From Neoceratodus forsteri (lineage: Eukaryota > Chordata > Ceratodontiformes > Ceratodontidae): a stretch of DNA of 64,000 nucleotides. Location of the stretch: assembly GCA_016271365.2 (NCBI GenBank), contig CM028136.1, positions 472,500,001-472,564,000 on the forward strand. The letters run 5' to 3'. Shown here one piece after another: positions 1 through 10,799 of the stretch (positions are counted from its first letter, which is position 1; each line of letters begins with the position of its first letter). A program made the translations under genes and the position numbers. Below the pieces are notes generated by a model, which did not search any database, had not been told where the DNA came from, and saw nothing but the letters and a program-made list of their open reading frames with translations.

Positions 1-795
1 ACATATGACTCAGTTTTGAAATTTCCTGGCGAATTCTGTATGAAGATATTATCCAGGAATGTTTTATGGATTACCCTTTCGCAGATTTTTCAGTGGGGGA
101 TCAACTTTCAATTTCTACTTTAATTCTGGATGTTAGGATCCTGGAGAAAATGTGGGATACGGTATGGTTGGCAGTTCATGGTAAAGTAAATGTAAGGGGG
201 AATTATAAGCATAAACAGCTCCAGGATTGATATTGTCCAAGAGACACTTGTGTACAATGTATTGAGACTATGATTCATCTATATTTTGAATATCCATATA
301 TTAAACATTTTTGGGATTTGATTGTTAATTTAGGAACTTGGAAAATGGATTTTCCTCCAGATGAGAGATTATTGTTTTATGGCATTATTCCAGCTTCACA
401 AAAATGTATTCCACATAGTACTCTATTTATGATTATAGCACATTTTCTTTATTGGATATGGATAGGATGATGCAAACTGACACTTCAACAAATGGAGATT
501 TCGGGGGCTTTATTTTCTCATTTTTACTGCATTACAAGCATTTAAACATAGGGAGTTTTTAATGTTCTCCTTAACTGATTGGGAGACTTCTTGGAAATAT
601 TTTGATTGGCTTTGAGGAAGGGGAGGAGGAAGGGGATCTTAATTATTTTTACAAATTTAATTGTATGGGAAATGTGGGGAAAGGGAGGGCTTGGAAACCT
701 GGTCCTTTTTTCTTTCTTTCTTGATGCCAGGTTATTGTATGACTTATTACTTATTTCCATTTTTTTTTTACTTTCTTTTCAGGGTCCTGTTTAGA
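1..795 (+). mobile_element. 3' end of an L1/Tx1-type LINE (interrupted)
   Basis: This is the C-terminal end of a LINE ORF2 followed by AT-rich 3' UTR. The reading passes a zinc-knuckle-like CPRDTCVQCIET segment (about 233-270) and an HLYFEYPYIKHFW segment, the layout expected near the C-terminus of L1/Tx1 ORF2 proteins. The 3' UTR (about 560-785) is T-rich and is cut off at about 796 by the 3' end of a minus-strand CR1. Very similar AT-rich sequence resumes at 6135, so the two pieces look like one element split by the CR1. The window starts inside this element. Confidence 0.6.
93..555 (+). pseudogene. LINE ORF2 C-terminal fragment (L1/Tx1-like)
   Basis: In one frame the translation runs from about 93 (SVGDQLSISTLILDVRILEK) through a stop near 228 to the Cys-rich CPRDTCVQC segment, then an open stretch at 270-467 ending in tandem stops. 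After a frame change at about 470 it can be followed as FTALQAFKHREFLMF. In this family the C-terminal CCHC-like region binds nucleic acid during target-primed reverse transcription. RT and endonuclease domains lie outside the window. The broken frame indicates a dead copy. Clade assignment rests on the zinc-knuckle context only. Confidence 0.55.
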
Positions 796-819
796 AACAT
801 AGAAACATGGAATTTGATG

Positions 820-3616
820 GCTGATAAGGACCGCTTGGCCCACCCACTCTGCCCATTTCCCTACCTAATGGATAAGCTGCAGATCCTAGTTAACCAGCAG
901 CCTACTTCTTTCTACCCCCACCCCCTAGAATTGCCTTATGGCTGTCCCATGCATGCTTGAATTCAACCACTGTTTTTGACTCCACAACCTCCTCCGGAAG
1001 GCCATTCCATGCATCCACAACCCTCTCTGTGAAAAAATCCTTCCTTACATTACCTCTGAGCCACCCCTTCTATCTTCAAATTGTGCCCCCTTGTTCTTTC
1101 ACACCTCTTTTTTTGAAAGATGCTACCCTCTTGGACTTTGTTGATTCCCTTGTACTTGAAAGTTTCTATCATGTCCCCTCCTTTCCTCAAGGCTATACAT
1201 ATTAAGCTCCTTTAGTCTCTCCTCATATGTCTTCCGGTGCAGACCCTGTACTATTTTAGTTGCCTTCCTCTGGACAGCTTCCATCTTGTCTATGTCCTTG
1301 CGGATTGGGTCTCCAGAACTGCACAGTACTCAGATGGGGTCTCACCAGCTGTCTGTACAGAGGATAACAACTTTTGTTTTCTACTGGTGATGCCTCTCCC
1401 TATGCATCCCAGTATCCCCCAGCCTCCTTACTGCCCTCCTCACATTGCTTGCCCACCTTTAAGTCATCTGATAAGACTACCCCAGGTCTCTTTCCATTTT
1501 GTTGTTGCTAGTATCTCACCCCTATTGTGTACTTCTCCCTGTTTTGTTTCCCAGGTGCATTATCTGCACTTCTTAGCATTAAATCTAAGCTGCCATACAT
1601 TTGACCATTCCTCAACCTTGCCAAGTCCCTTCTCATCCTTTCTACCCCACCTTGTGCATCAACTCTGTTGCAGATCTTTAGCCATCTGCAAAGAGACATA
1701 CTTTCTTCCAGCCCCTCTGCAATGTCATTTACAAAGACATTGAAGAGGACCGGTCCTAATACTGAACCCTGCGGCACCCCACTAGTAACTCCCCTTTCTT
1801 CAGAGTGGACTCCATTTACTATTACTCTCTGTGTCCTATTCTCCAGCCAATTCTTTACCAAGGCTATCATCTTGGGACCCACTCCCAGGCTGGCTAACTT
1901 GTATATTAATCTTTTGTGTGGGACTGAGTCAAATGCCTTGCTAAAGTCTAGGTAGGCCATGTCCACAGCCACTCCCTGATCTACTACTTTGGTAACCCAG
2001 TCAAAGAAATCTATTAGATTCATCTGGAATGACCTCCCCACTGTAAATCCATGCTGCCTTGGGTCCTGTGCCCCTCTGGCCTCTAGGTACTCAACAATTC
2101 TTTCCTTCAAGTGATTCCATCATTTTCCTGTCACTGAGGTTAAACTAACAGGTCTGTAGTTTCCTGCTTCTGCCCTGCTCCCACTTTTGTGAAGGGAATC
2201 ACATCTGCCTCCTCCAGTCCTCAGGTACCACCCCATCCTCCTATGATTTGTTAAAGAGGTAGTCAGTGGTATCACTAGTTCTACCCTTAGTTCTTTTAGA
2301 ATTCTGGGATGAATCCCATCAGGCCTCATTGCTTTGTCCACCTTCAGTTTTAAGAGTTCTTTCAGAACCCTTTCTTCTGTAAATGGGCTGGTATCAACTT
2401 CTGTATCCAGAGTGTTTCTGTTGTTTGCTTTAGGTACCTCCCCCTCTTCATTTGTAAATACTGAGCAAAAATATTTGTTTAGTATCTCTGCCTTTTCACA
2501 GTCACCCTCTTCCCACCCCCTCCCCTTTATTAAGCTCACTATCCCTCCCTTAGTCTTCCTTCGCTCCTGATGTACCTAAAAAGGTTTATCCCTTCTTAAC
2601 TGAGTTGGCTATCTTTTCTCAGTTCGGCCCTTGCTGTTCTGACTGCCTTCCAGCTTCCTTTTGCTTTAACTGATACAATTCTCTGTCCTGCTCCTTCTGT
2701 GATTCCTTGTACTTTCTGAATGCTTTTTTTCTCTTGAACCTTCACTGCCACCTCCTCTGAGAACCATAGTGGTTTCTTACATCATTTTGTTTTGTTTATT
2801 TGCTTCACACAAAGACTTGTTACCTGTGTGATGGCAGTTTTTATTATTCCCCATTGTTCTTCCACCCCTCCTTCCTGCCCATTTGCTAGTGCATTCCTTA
2901 GGCACTCACCCATTTTGGCAAAGTCAGCCCTCCTGAAGTCCAGTACTTTTGCCTTTGTATGGCTTGAATCTATTGCTGTATTTATTGTGAACCATACTGT
3001 TCGATGGTCGCGAGTTCCCAGATGGCTACCCACTTCTACATCTGTGATCCTCTCTCCATCTCCATTTGAGAGGACCAGGTCTAAGATTGCTCCCTCTTGA
3101 GTGGGTTCCAATTCTAGTTGTCTAAGGCATGCCCCCTGTAGGGCATCTAGAACAACCCCACTCTTAGAAGTGGCTGCTGCAACTGCACTCCAGTTAACAT
3201 CTGGCATATTCAGATCACCTATCAGCAATATCTCCCTTTATCTGCCATTCTAAGTATACTTTCTATCATTTCCTTGTCCATTTCCTCCCCCTGAGAGGGG
3301 GGTCTGTATACAACCCCTGTGCGGATTGTGGTGTCATTGCCTGCCTCCAAATTGACTCACAGTGCTTCTTCTCCTCCCTGTTTACCCTTTTGTTCTGTTG
3401 CTTTGATTCCTTCTGTTATGTAGAGAGCTACTCCTCCTCCTCTTTTTACCCTCCCTATCCCTCCTGTAGATAGTGTATCCTGGTATGTTTACATCCCAGT
3501 CTTGGTTCTGTGTGTACTATGTTTCTGTGACTGCCACGATATCCAGATGTTCCTCCTCCATCAAGGCCACTAATTCAGGAAGCTTGTTACCCAGACTATG
3601 GGCATTGGTACTCATA
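820..3616 (-). pseudogene. CR1 ORF2: APE endonuclease + reverse transcriptase (broken)
   Basis: The endonuclease begins near 3616 with MSTNAHSLGNKLPEL and DIVAVTET (catalytic Glu), broken by a stop just after. It continues at 3228-2782 with IGDLNMPDVNW, ILDLVLS and GSHLGTRDH, the Asp/Asn and terminal His blocks of APE nucleases. RT follows at 2539-1508: [51 protein letters not shown]. The FADD catalytic box is damaged by a small deletion at about 1680-1700, so the frame reads LCRWLKICN. The C-terminal part runs in broken frames to about 820. This enzyme would nick target DNA and copy the CR1 RNA at the nick. It is clearly inactive here. Confidence 0.85.
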
Positions 3617-3782
3617 GCTCTCCATTTTTTGACGGCTTTACCTTCTGTAGCAGCATCCCCCACTGACCTTTCTACCTTGGTCTTTTTCTCATTTAGTACT
3701 CTGTTTTGTAGGGGGAGGCTGGGATTTTCTGCTGCTTGTCAGTGCCTCCCCTTGACTAGTTTAAAAGCTGCCAATGAAGCAT

Positions 3783-4676
3783 TTAAACTGATTGCTCAAA
3801 AGACTTGTTCCTTCCTGGACAGATGCAGACCATCCTGCCAGTATAGGCTGGTGTCCTCCAGGTGTAACCCCAGTCCCCAATGAAGCCAAACCCCTGTGCT
3901 CCACACTGTTTTTTCAACCATTCATTAAACTGCATGGTGCAAAGTACCCTCGCCTCACCCATGCCACTGACAGGCAGCACCTCTGAGAAGGATACTGTGT
4001 GTGCTACTTGTCTTAAGCCCCTACCCAACTCTATAAAGTCCTTCTGCACTGCTGTAATCTCATAATGAGCCAAGTCATTTGTCTCTAGGTGGACAATGAT
4101 GTCCAGCTCAGACTCCCATGCAACTGTTCTCGTGATCCTAAGGACATGCTTCCTGTCCCTCCAAGCCATGGCACCAGGCAGGCATCTTACTTCAGTTTTC
4201 CCTGCTCCCCCAGTTCTATCCCCCTATTAATTGAGTCCCCCACCAGGAGCTGCTTCCTTTCCCTGTGGTGCCCTCTGCCTCCTTCCTAAGGGCCTCCCTT
4301 GTGACAGTTGTCTGCACCCTCCTTAGTGTCCTCTGCGGGTGCATCCATAGGGGAACTATGCTACCCCAGAATGGTGTATGGATTGTGGAGTGGAACAACT
4401 GACTGGGTGTGCCTCTGTTCCACCACCCTTTCCCTCTCTGAGCCCACTGTGGTCCAACTGCTGTGCTTTCTTTTGCAACCTCTGAGGTAGTTGTGGTGGC
4501 TCTGGTGCTCCCTGGATGGGGCAGGTGCCCTTGCTACTGTCCAGTGCAGCCTGAAGATGGGCAACTTCCTCCCTCAGGGCAGATAGTTGTCTGCAAACAG
4601 GGCAGCATCTCAGCCTCCAGAAAGACTCCCAGAAGACTGCTGCCCCACAGCCATTACATTGTACTACTCCCCACAT
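3783..4676 (-). pseudogene. CR1 ORF1: zinc finger, coiled coil, SGNH esterase (broken)
   Basis: The open stretch starting at 4676 carries paired cysteines (CNGCGAAVFW..., then CCPVCRQ), a PHD/zinc-finger-like module, followed by a short heptad-like segment (LSALREEVAHLQAALD). A shifted frame (about 4398-4216) leads to the sequence that reads LLVGDSINRG in the third frame (about 4256-4221), the nucleophile block of SGNH hydrolases. From 4169 the original frame resumes with HLETNDLA, matching the G/N block with Glu in place of the usual Gly. The expected His-containing C-terminal block is degraded. CR1-family ORF1 proteins are known to pair a PHD-like finger with an esterase. At least two frameshifts make this copy non-functional. 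Confidence 0.75.
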
Positions 4677-5121
4677 AACTGTCTACCTTGTTTAGTTTTT
4701 TTGTGTGTGTTTGTGATTGGTGTTATATAGAAATATATGTATTTATATAATGTGTATGCTTATATTGTCAGTGCAGTGTGTGAGAAAGGATATGACAGTG
4801 ATATGCACCTAGCCCTCTTGAGGAAATGATGTCAGAACCCCAGGTATAAAGGAACTATTTCCAAGGGTGGGTGGGGTGAGGGGTGGGAAGGGTTTGGGCC
4901 TAAACTGTGCCCTCATGAAACAATCAGCTAAAAGCTCTGACCTACTGCTGTGATGAGTGCCATCCTGTCAGCAAGATGCCCTACATGACAATTTGACAGA
5001 GAAAATACCCTGCTAATCAAACAAAGAAAAATCCAAACATCCAAGTCAGACACAGTTAAACCTCCCCAGCCCCAAAACAGCCTGGTGACTTGTGCTCTGA
5101 AAGCAGTCAGCCCCAAAACAC

Positions 5122-6134
5122 GTCAGCTGTGCAGAAGGGCAGACACAGAAAACAGTATTCAGTCCCTGTGAGTTGAAACTCTTCCTGCACTAAAAATCTT
5201 AACAACTGTAAAATAGTAAAGCAAGCTCCACCTCCCTCTGTTGATTGAAAGACTGCCTTTTCTGATAATTCTAAGATCCTTATTTCACCCTTCAGTTAGA
5301 AGTATCCTCCACCTGAAGAATATTAACTTTCCTAAGGAATCTGCTTCAAACCAAAGACAATTGTAAATTGTAAGGTTCACCTCCCTCTGTTGTGAGCACA
5401 ACTCGCTTTCTTGCAAATCTTAAGTACAGTGTTGCAGCTTCCAGCCAGAGGTAGCTTCACCTGAAGACTATTAGGTTATCTGATGAGCCTGCTAAAATTA
5501 GTACTTTTATCAAGGTCTGTAAGATTCTTCTAGAGCTATTGGCTGTTAAGTAGCTGTGATGTGAGCACTTCCTGACATAGTCTGGCCTGGCCTTTTAAGG
5601 CACACAGAGATAAACAAAAGAAAAACCAGTTTCCACCCCCCAAGGCACTGTCTGGGTCCAATACACAGCCTGTAACCTGCTCTCAATTCAGGACTTATGA
5701 CAAATTCTTAGCCCAGTGAATAACTCACAGTATTACAAACATTGCAATGCAAACAGTCAATCACTAACTCCAATCAAGTCAGCTGTGCAGAACGGCAGAC
5801 ACAGAAAATAGTATTCAGCCCCTGTGGGTTGAAACTCTTCCTGCACTGAAAATTTTAACAATTGTAACAAAAGTAAAGCAAGCTCCACCTCCCTCTGTTG
5901 ATTGAAAGAATGCCTTTTCTGATAATTCTAAGTTCCTTATTTCACCCTTCAGTTAGACATATCCTCCACCTGAAGAATATTAACTTTCCTAAGGAATCTG
6001 CTTCAAACCAAAGACAATTGTAAATTGTAAGGTTCACCTCCCTCTGTTGTGAGCACAACTCGCTTTCTTGCAAATCTTAAGTCCAGTGTTGCAGCTTCCA
6101 GCCAGAGGTAGCTTCACCTGAAGACTATTAGGTT
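5122..6134 (-). repeat. Direct duplication in the CR1 5' leader
   Basis: The segments 5122-5477 and 5778-6134 are near-identical direct repeats offset by 656 bp, both containing TGCAGAA(G/C)GGCAGACACAG, ACCTCCCTCTGTTGATTGAA and AGGTAGCTTCACCTGAAGAC. The intervening 300 bp is not repeated within the window. Position upstream of CR1 ORF1 suggests duplicated 5' UTR or promoter modules. The distal copy ends exactly where the element appears 5'-truncated. Confidence 0.85.
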
Positions 6135-6548
6135 TGTTATAAGCTTTGATTTGTATATATTTTTTGCTCTAATGTTGTTTAAATTTTCCTGTTTATGATT
6201 TCGTATGATGTAATACTGTACATGATTTGCTATACCTACATAGTAGCATTCTCACATTTTTTTTTAGTAGAGGCGGGTTAGGTCATAATGTTTTTGGTTT
6301 AGGGTTTTGTATAACATAACATTTTTTTATGTTCCTGCTTTTTTTTTTCTTTTTTCTTGTTTTTGTATAATACTGAATTGTATATATTTTGTTATGGTTT
6401 CAATAAAAAATTCCCCTACTTTTTCAATGGGTTGGGGGGGTTGGTTATAATGTTTTCTTTATGTTTAGGGGTATTGTACAAATTAATACTTATTTATGTT
6501 CTTGATTTTTCCTTTTTTTATGATTTTGTATGACATAATTTTAACAAA
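6135..6548 (+). repeat. L1-like 3' UTR with tandem duplication
   Basis: This is AT-rich 3' tail sequence. One unit ends at about 6363-6430 with ATACTGAATTGTATATATTT, a TTTCAATAAAAAATTCCCCT polyadenylation tail and CTACTTTTTCAATG. A second, diverged unit starts at about 6435 (GGTTATAATGTTTTC) and runs to 6548, where CR1 copy 2 interrupts it. The missing end of the second unit reappears at 8042-8107. The upstream part resembles 720-785, so this is probably the continuation of the LINE at position 1. Confidence 0.65.
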
Positions 6549-8041
6549 TTTTTAACAAATCATGGCAGGATGGGGCGGTACCTGAAGACTGGAGGACGGC
6601 AGATGTGATTCCCCTTCACAAAAGTGGGAGCAAGACAGAAGCAGGAAACTACAGACTTGTAAGTTTGACCTCAGTGGTAGGGAAAATGATGGAATCACTT
6701 CTGAAAGAAAGAATTGCTGAGTATCTACAGGCCAGCGGGGCACAGGACCCAAAGCAGCCTGGATTTACAGCAGGAAGGTCATGTCAGATGAATCTAATTG
6801 ATTTCTTTGACTGGGTGACCAAAATAATAGACCAGCGAGGGGCTGTGGATATGGCCTACATAGACTTTAGCAAGGCATTTGATGCAGTCCCGCACAAAAG
6901 ATTAATAATCAAGTTAGCCAGCCTGGGAGTGGGTCCCAGGGTAGTAGCCTGGGTAGCAAACTGGATGCACAACAGGACACAGAAGGTAATAGTGAATGGA
7001 ACACATTCTGAAGAAAGGGGGGTTACTAGTGGAGTACCTCAGGGCTCAGTACTGGGTCCAGTCCTCGTTAACATCTTTATAGGTGACATTGCAGAGGGTC
7101 TGGAGGGAAAGGTATGCCTCTCTGCAGATGACACAAAGATCTGTAACAGAGTTGATACACAAGAGGGGGTAGAAAAGATGAGAAGGGACTTGGCAAGGTT
7201 GGAGTAATGGTCAGACATATGGCAACTTAGATTCAATGCAAAGACGTGCAAAGTAATGCACCTGGGAAACAAAAACCCAGGAGAAGAGTACACAATAGCA
7301 TGGGAGGTACTAACAACAACAAAAATGGAAATGGACCTGGGGTTAGTCATATCAGATGACCTAAAGGTGGGTAAGCAATGTGAAAAGTCAGTAAGAAGAG
7401 CCAGGGGGATACTGGGATGCATAGGAAGGGGCATCACAAGTAGAAAAAGGGAAGTGGTTATCCCTCTATACAGACAGTTGGTGAGACCCCATCTGGAGTA
7501 CTGTGTGCAGTTTTGGAGACCTCATCTACGCAAGGACATAGACAGGATGGAAGCAGTCCAGAGGAAGGCAACTAAAATGGTGCAGGGTCTGCAGCAGAAA
7601 CCATTATGAAGAGAGACTGAGAGAGCTTAATATGTATACCTTGATGAAAGGAGAGATGGGGGACATGATAGAAATGTTCAAGTACCTCAAGGGAATCAAC
7701 AAAGTCCAGGAGGGTAGCATCTTTCAGAAAAAGAGATGTGTAAGAACAAGGAGGCACAATTTAAAGGTAGAGGGGGGACGGCTCAGGGGTAATGTGAGGA
7801 AATTTTTTTTCATGGAGAGAGTGGTGGATACATGGAACAGCCTTCCTGAGGAGGTCGTTGGGTCTAAAACAGGGGGGGAATTCAAACATGCATGGGACAG
7901 ACACAAGGCAATTATAGGTGGGGGGCTGCAGGAAGTAGGCTGTGGGTTAACTAGAATCTGCAGCTTATCCAGTAGGTAGGGAAATGGGCAGACTGGATGG
8001 GTCAAGTGGTCCTTATCTGCCATCAAAGTCTATGTTTCTAT
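6549..8041 (+). mobile_element. 5'-truncated CR1 LINE copy
   Basis: Similarity to the minus-strand CR1 starts at TTTAACAAATCATGGCAGGA (about 6549) and continues to the terminal octamers TCTATGTTTCTATG ending at 8041. Only the RT and C-terminal part of ORF2 and the short 3' UTR are present. It lies in the second tandem unit of the L1-like 3' UTR, whose tail resumes at 8042. No clear target-site duplication is visible, which is usual for CR1. Confidence 0.9.
6556..7979 (+). pseudogene. CR1 ORF2 RT and C-terminal domain (truncated)
   Basis: The open stretch 6605-7204 shows [51 protein letters not shown] and SADDTKICNRVD, so the ADD catalytic pair survives although the usual Phe is Ser. A stop at 7205 (GLE-stop) interrupts the EEWS motif. 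The thumb/C-terminal part continues at 7256-7606 ([47 protein letters not shown]). After a frameshift it runs at 7632-7976 (YTLMKGEMGDMIEMFKYLKG, RVVDTWNSLPEEVV). The domain order is that of a CR1 ORF2. The endonuclease is missing by 5' truncation. Confidence 0.88.
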
Positions 8042-8107
8042 GTAATACTGAATTGTATTTAATTTGTTATGGTTTCAATAAAAAATTCCCCTACTCTTTT
8101 CAATAAG
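8042..8107 (+). repeat. Resumed L1-like 3' tail with poly(A) signal
   Basis: TAATACTGAATTGTATTTAA followed by GGTTTCAATAAAAAATTCCC repeats the tail at 6363-6430 almost exactly. It is the expected remainder of the tandem unit split by CR1 copy 2. Confidence 0.75.
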
Positions 8108-8187
8108 TGTCATGGGATCTTTCACATCCACCTGAACTACCACCAATCCACACAGATGGGACCTTGGTTTAACATCTCATCCGAAAC
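8108..8187 (-). repeat. SINE central-domain fragment
   Basis: The plus strand reads CATGGGATCTTTCACATCCA, then GGGACCTTGGTTTAACATCT and CATCCGAAAC. The same ordered blocks appear at 62574-62650 (CATGGGATCTTTAATGTCTA, GACAGGACATTG, CATCTGAAAGACAGCACCTC) inside a tRNA-headed SINE read on the minus strand. I recognise this as a dispersed vertebrate repeat segment but cannot name the family. It directly abuts a LINE RT fragment. Confidence 0.55.
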
Positions 8188-8822
8188 ATCACCTTGGTCT
8201 TTTTACAGTTCAGAACTAACTTGTGTTCTGTAAGCCAGGACTCAACCAGGGCAAAGCTGTGCTGCAACTCTCTAGTAAGGAGGGAGGGGTCTGGCTGGCT
8301 CATGTATAAGACAGCATCATCTGCATAGAGGAGGAGTTGACTGAGGCAGGCCTGGGGAAGGGGATTGAGGAAAAGACTAAAAAGCAGGGGGCCAATAATG
8401 GAACCTTGCAGTACACCAGAGAGCACAGGATGGGAAGTGAAGAGGATACCCCTAATTTTCATCCATTGCATTCTGCCAGCTAGGAGGTTCTGAAATCAGG
8501 GGGTAACTGCATGTGAAAGACCAAGGATGGGGAAAGACTCAATAACTAGGGAATGGTTAACCATGTCAAATGCTTTAGTCAGATAAATGTAGATGGACCC
8601 AGCTAGATAGCCATGGTTGAGTGCTCTGTGAATAAATGTAGTATATTCAAGAAGTGTGGTAGTGGTGCTATGATTTTTTTCTAAACCCATGTTGCTGACG
8701 GACATTGAATGTTGTATTTGGACAGGTAATCGGTGAGCTGATTGGAAACTATACATTCAAGTGCTTTGGAGAGGGGGGAGTATACAGATGGGATGGTAGT
8801 TAGAGTGCAAGGTCTTGTCTTG
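8188..8822 (-). mobile_element. Rex1/L2-like LINE RT fragment
   Basis: On the minus strand the sequence begins near 8818 with NYHPICILPPLSKALE and NQLTDYLSKYN (RT palm entry). After a frameshift it continues as FIHRALNHGYLAGSIYIYLT and KAFDMVNHSLVIESFPILGL. It then shifts to SGVLQGSIIGPLLFSLFLN, LLLYADDAVLYMSQ and HKLVLNCKKTKVMF, ending near 8188. The YADD box is intact, but several frameshifts and loss of both ends make this a dead fragment. The style resembles Rex1/Babar or L2 members of the Jockey superfamily and is distinct from the CR1 copies. It is related to the element at 58985-60462. Confidence 0.72.
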
Positions 8823-8994
8823 TAGGAAATGAAGTTTCAATGTTTTGGACCATGTGTATTCACTAAGCAACCATGCTGCACAGACTGATAAAAGAGCCAA
8901 CGGGTCAGCAGACAGTCATGGACTGGTCGGAAGACTTACACTTACCATTGCCATTTTTGCCCACTGATCAGGGAAGTCTGGTTGGCTGTCACCC
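8823..8994. repeat. Direct repeat flanking composite repeat A, left copy
   Basis: This about 170-bp segment starts with AGGAAATGAAGTTTCAATGT and ends with GGAAGTCTGGTTGGCTG. A close match lies at 11631-11795. The pair brackets composite repeat A and is not seen around composite B. On the minus strand both copies contain an exon-like CAAAAATGNCAATG followed by GTAAGTGTAAG, a good splice-donor consensus. Confidence 0.8.
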
Positions 8995-9464
8995 ATATTT
9001 TGTGTCCCTGAGAGACTGAAGGGGGTTAGGAATTCAGAACCAGACAACAAGGTATGATTGATCTGTCCAGTTGTTGCTGCAGCATTGTTGTCGCTTGCAC
9101 GAAGGTAACAGCAAAACATGTTGGGGTGTGGCTTTGGGTCGTCAGCTGTAATGCTTATGCCATTCTACCTCATCTTACCCTGCAGACACTGACAAGTGTC
9201 GTGGTATGCTTTGGGATCATTGGGCCTTATACTTACACCATTCCATAAGGAAATACACTGAGCTGGGCGCAGTATAGGAGAATGGGGTGAAGTTTAGGGC
9301 CGAACACTCCAAGGCAGACCTCGATGCCTGTCACTGGCTGCAGGGTAAGGGTGGGGGGTGGAATGGTGTGAGCATTACAGCCAATGATCCCAAGTCACAC
9401 CCCTGATACCTGTCAATCTCTACAGGGTGGTTAGTTACAGTTGGAAACCTTAACACAGTAGGTG

Positions 9465-10620
9465 TTTGTTGGTATTTTCACTCCAAATTTTCAACATAGT
9501 CTTTTTGTGACCCCACCTTATGAAGAGCGGCACTATCAGTTTGTTAGCTGAAAGGTAGTTTTGCACAGCGACTATGCCATTTGGTGACACAGGGACGAAA
9601 ACACATTTTGGGCAGGATGTGAAAAATGACAACTGTATTGTTCATGAGGAGGTGTAAAAAAATTGCAACGTAAAAAATCTGGAGTGAAAATATGAAAAAT
9701 TAGTGGTCATGAGCATGCATAGAAACTGCACAACATACGTCTATAACCCAGTTATTTTCAGGATGTTTTTTAACCACATTTTCAAAATAGGCATTTTGGG
9801 ACCTCACCTCATGAACAGTGGCACTGTGATTTTGTTCATTTGTCCTAAAATTTGATTTCCCACAGCATCCACGCCATTATGCACCATAGGTGTGAAAACA
9901 CATTTTGGACAGGATGTGAAAAATTACAGCTGTACTGTTTATAAGGAGGTGTGAAAAAATGCTAGTGTGTTGAAAATCTGGCATTAAAATATTGCAAATT
10001 TGCAAAGTTACAAGTGTTCGTGGAAACTGCACAATGCACACTTGTAACACAGTCATTTTATGGACGTTCATCACCAAATTTTCAACATAGGCATTTTAGG
10101 ACCTCTGCTCATGAACAGTGCCATTGCATTTCCTCAAACTGTCCCAAAAAATGGTTTTGTACAGCGACCACGCTATTGTGCACTGGACGTACGAAAACAC
10201 ATTTCGGCCAGGATATGTAAAATGACAGCTGTACTGTTCATAAGGAGGTGTAGGAAAATGGCAATTTTAAAAATCTGGACTGAAAATATTATAAATTCCG
10301 AAATTATGAGCATGCATGGAAACTGCACAACACACGCCCGTAAAACAGCCATTTTTGGGATTTTTTCTACGAAATTTGCAACATAGGCTTTTTGAGAGCC
10401 CCCATGAATAGTGGTACTGTCCTTTCGTTAATCAGTCCCAAAAGGTGATTCCACACAGTGACCCCAAAATAACCTTTCAGGACTGAATAATGCCATGACA
10501 GTGACTGAATTCATGAGGAAGGGTCCCAATAACCCCATGTTGAAAATTTGGTGCCAAAATTCCCAAAAATGGCCGCGATATGCAACAAACCCTACTTGTG
10601 CTATTATACAGCTTACTGGC
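9465..10620. repeat. Tandem array of four ~297-bp monomers (A)
   Basis: Landmark motifs recur about every 297 bp: GAAAACACATTT at about 9597, 9894 and 10194, each followed by CAGGATGTG or CAGGATATG. Each unit also has a CTGTACTGTTCATAAGGAGG block, an AAATCTGGAGTGAAAATAT block and AACTGCACAA. The fourth unit is strongly diverged, ending in TGAATTCATGAGGAAGGGTC. Confidence 0.85.
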
Positions 10621-10698
10621 ATTTCTTCAGTTCGTGGTCGACTTTGAAGAGTGCAAACGTGTTTCCAGTCCATTGACGATTGTCACGCCGGACTGGAG

Positions 10699-10799
10699 GT
10701 AAGTATGGGATGGGAGGTGGGGAGGCAGGGCATACAGAGGGTGGGCCTGGTTGGGGGAGGGGCAGGGAGACCATGAGGGACCATTTTCTTCTTTCACAG
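10699..10799 (+). other. Intron-like segment in composite repeat A
   Basis: CTGGAG is followed by GTAAGTATGGG (donor consensus) and about 100 bp of G-rich sequence, ending in a pyrimidine tract TTTTCTTCTTTCACAG (acceptor consensus). The second copy at 50469-50573 keeps both signals (CTGGAG/GTAAATATGGG and TTTTCTTGTTTACAG) although flanking bases differ. Splicing is inferred only. Confidence 0.4.

Larger units (their letters stand above)
796..6134 (-). mobile_element. Near full-length CR1 LINE
   Basis: This CR1-clade non-LTR retrotransposon is read on the minus strand. The 3' end is at 796-815, where the plus strand shows the repeated ACATAGAA octamer typical of CR1 termini. Going 5' there is the ORF2 C-terminus, RT (about 1508-2539), APE endonuclease (about 2782-3616), ORF1 with SGNH-esterase-like and zinc-finger segments (about 3783-4676), and about 1.46 kb of leader with a 356-bp direct duplication (5122-5477 and 5778-6134). 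The element stops abruptly inside the second leader repeat at 6134, consistent with 5' truncation. It is inserted in the 3' UTR of the LINE that begins at position 1. Whether all of 4677-6134 belongs to this CR1 is inference. Confidence 0.85.

Noticed and set aside
1237..1743. 168-codon plus-strand open frame
   Set aside because: Antisense shadow of the CR1 ORF2 RT and C-terminal region on the minus strand.
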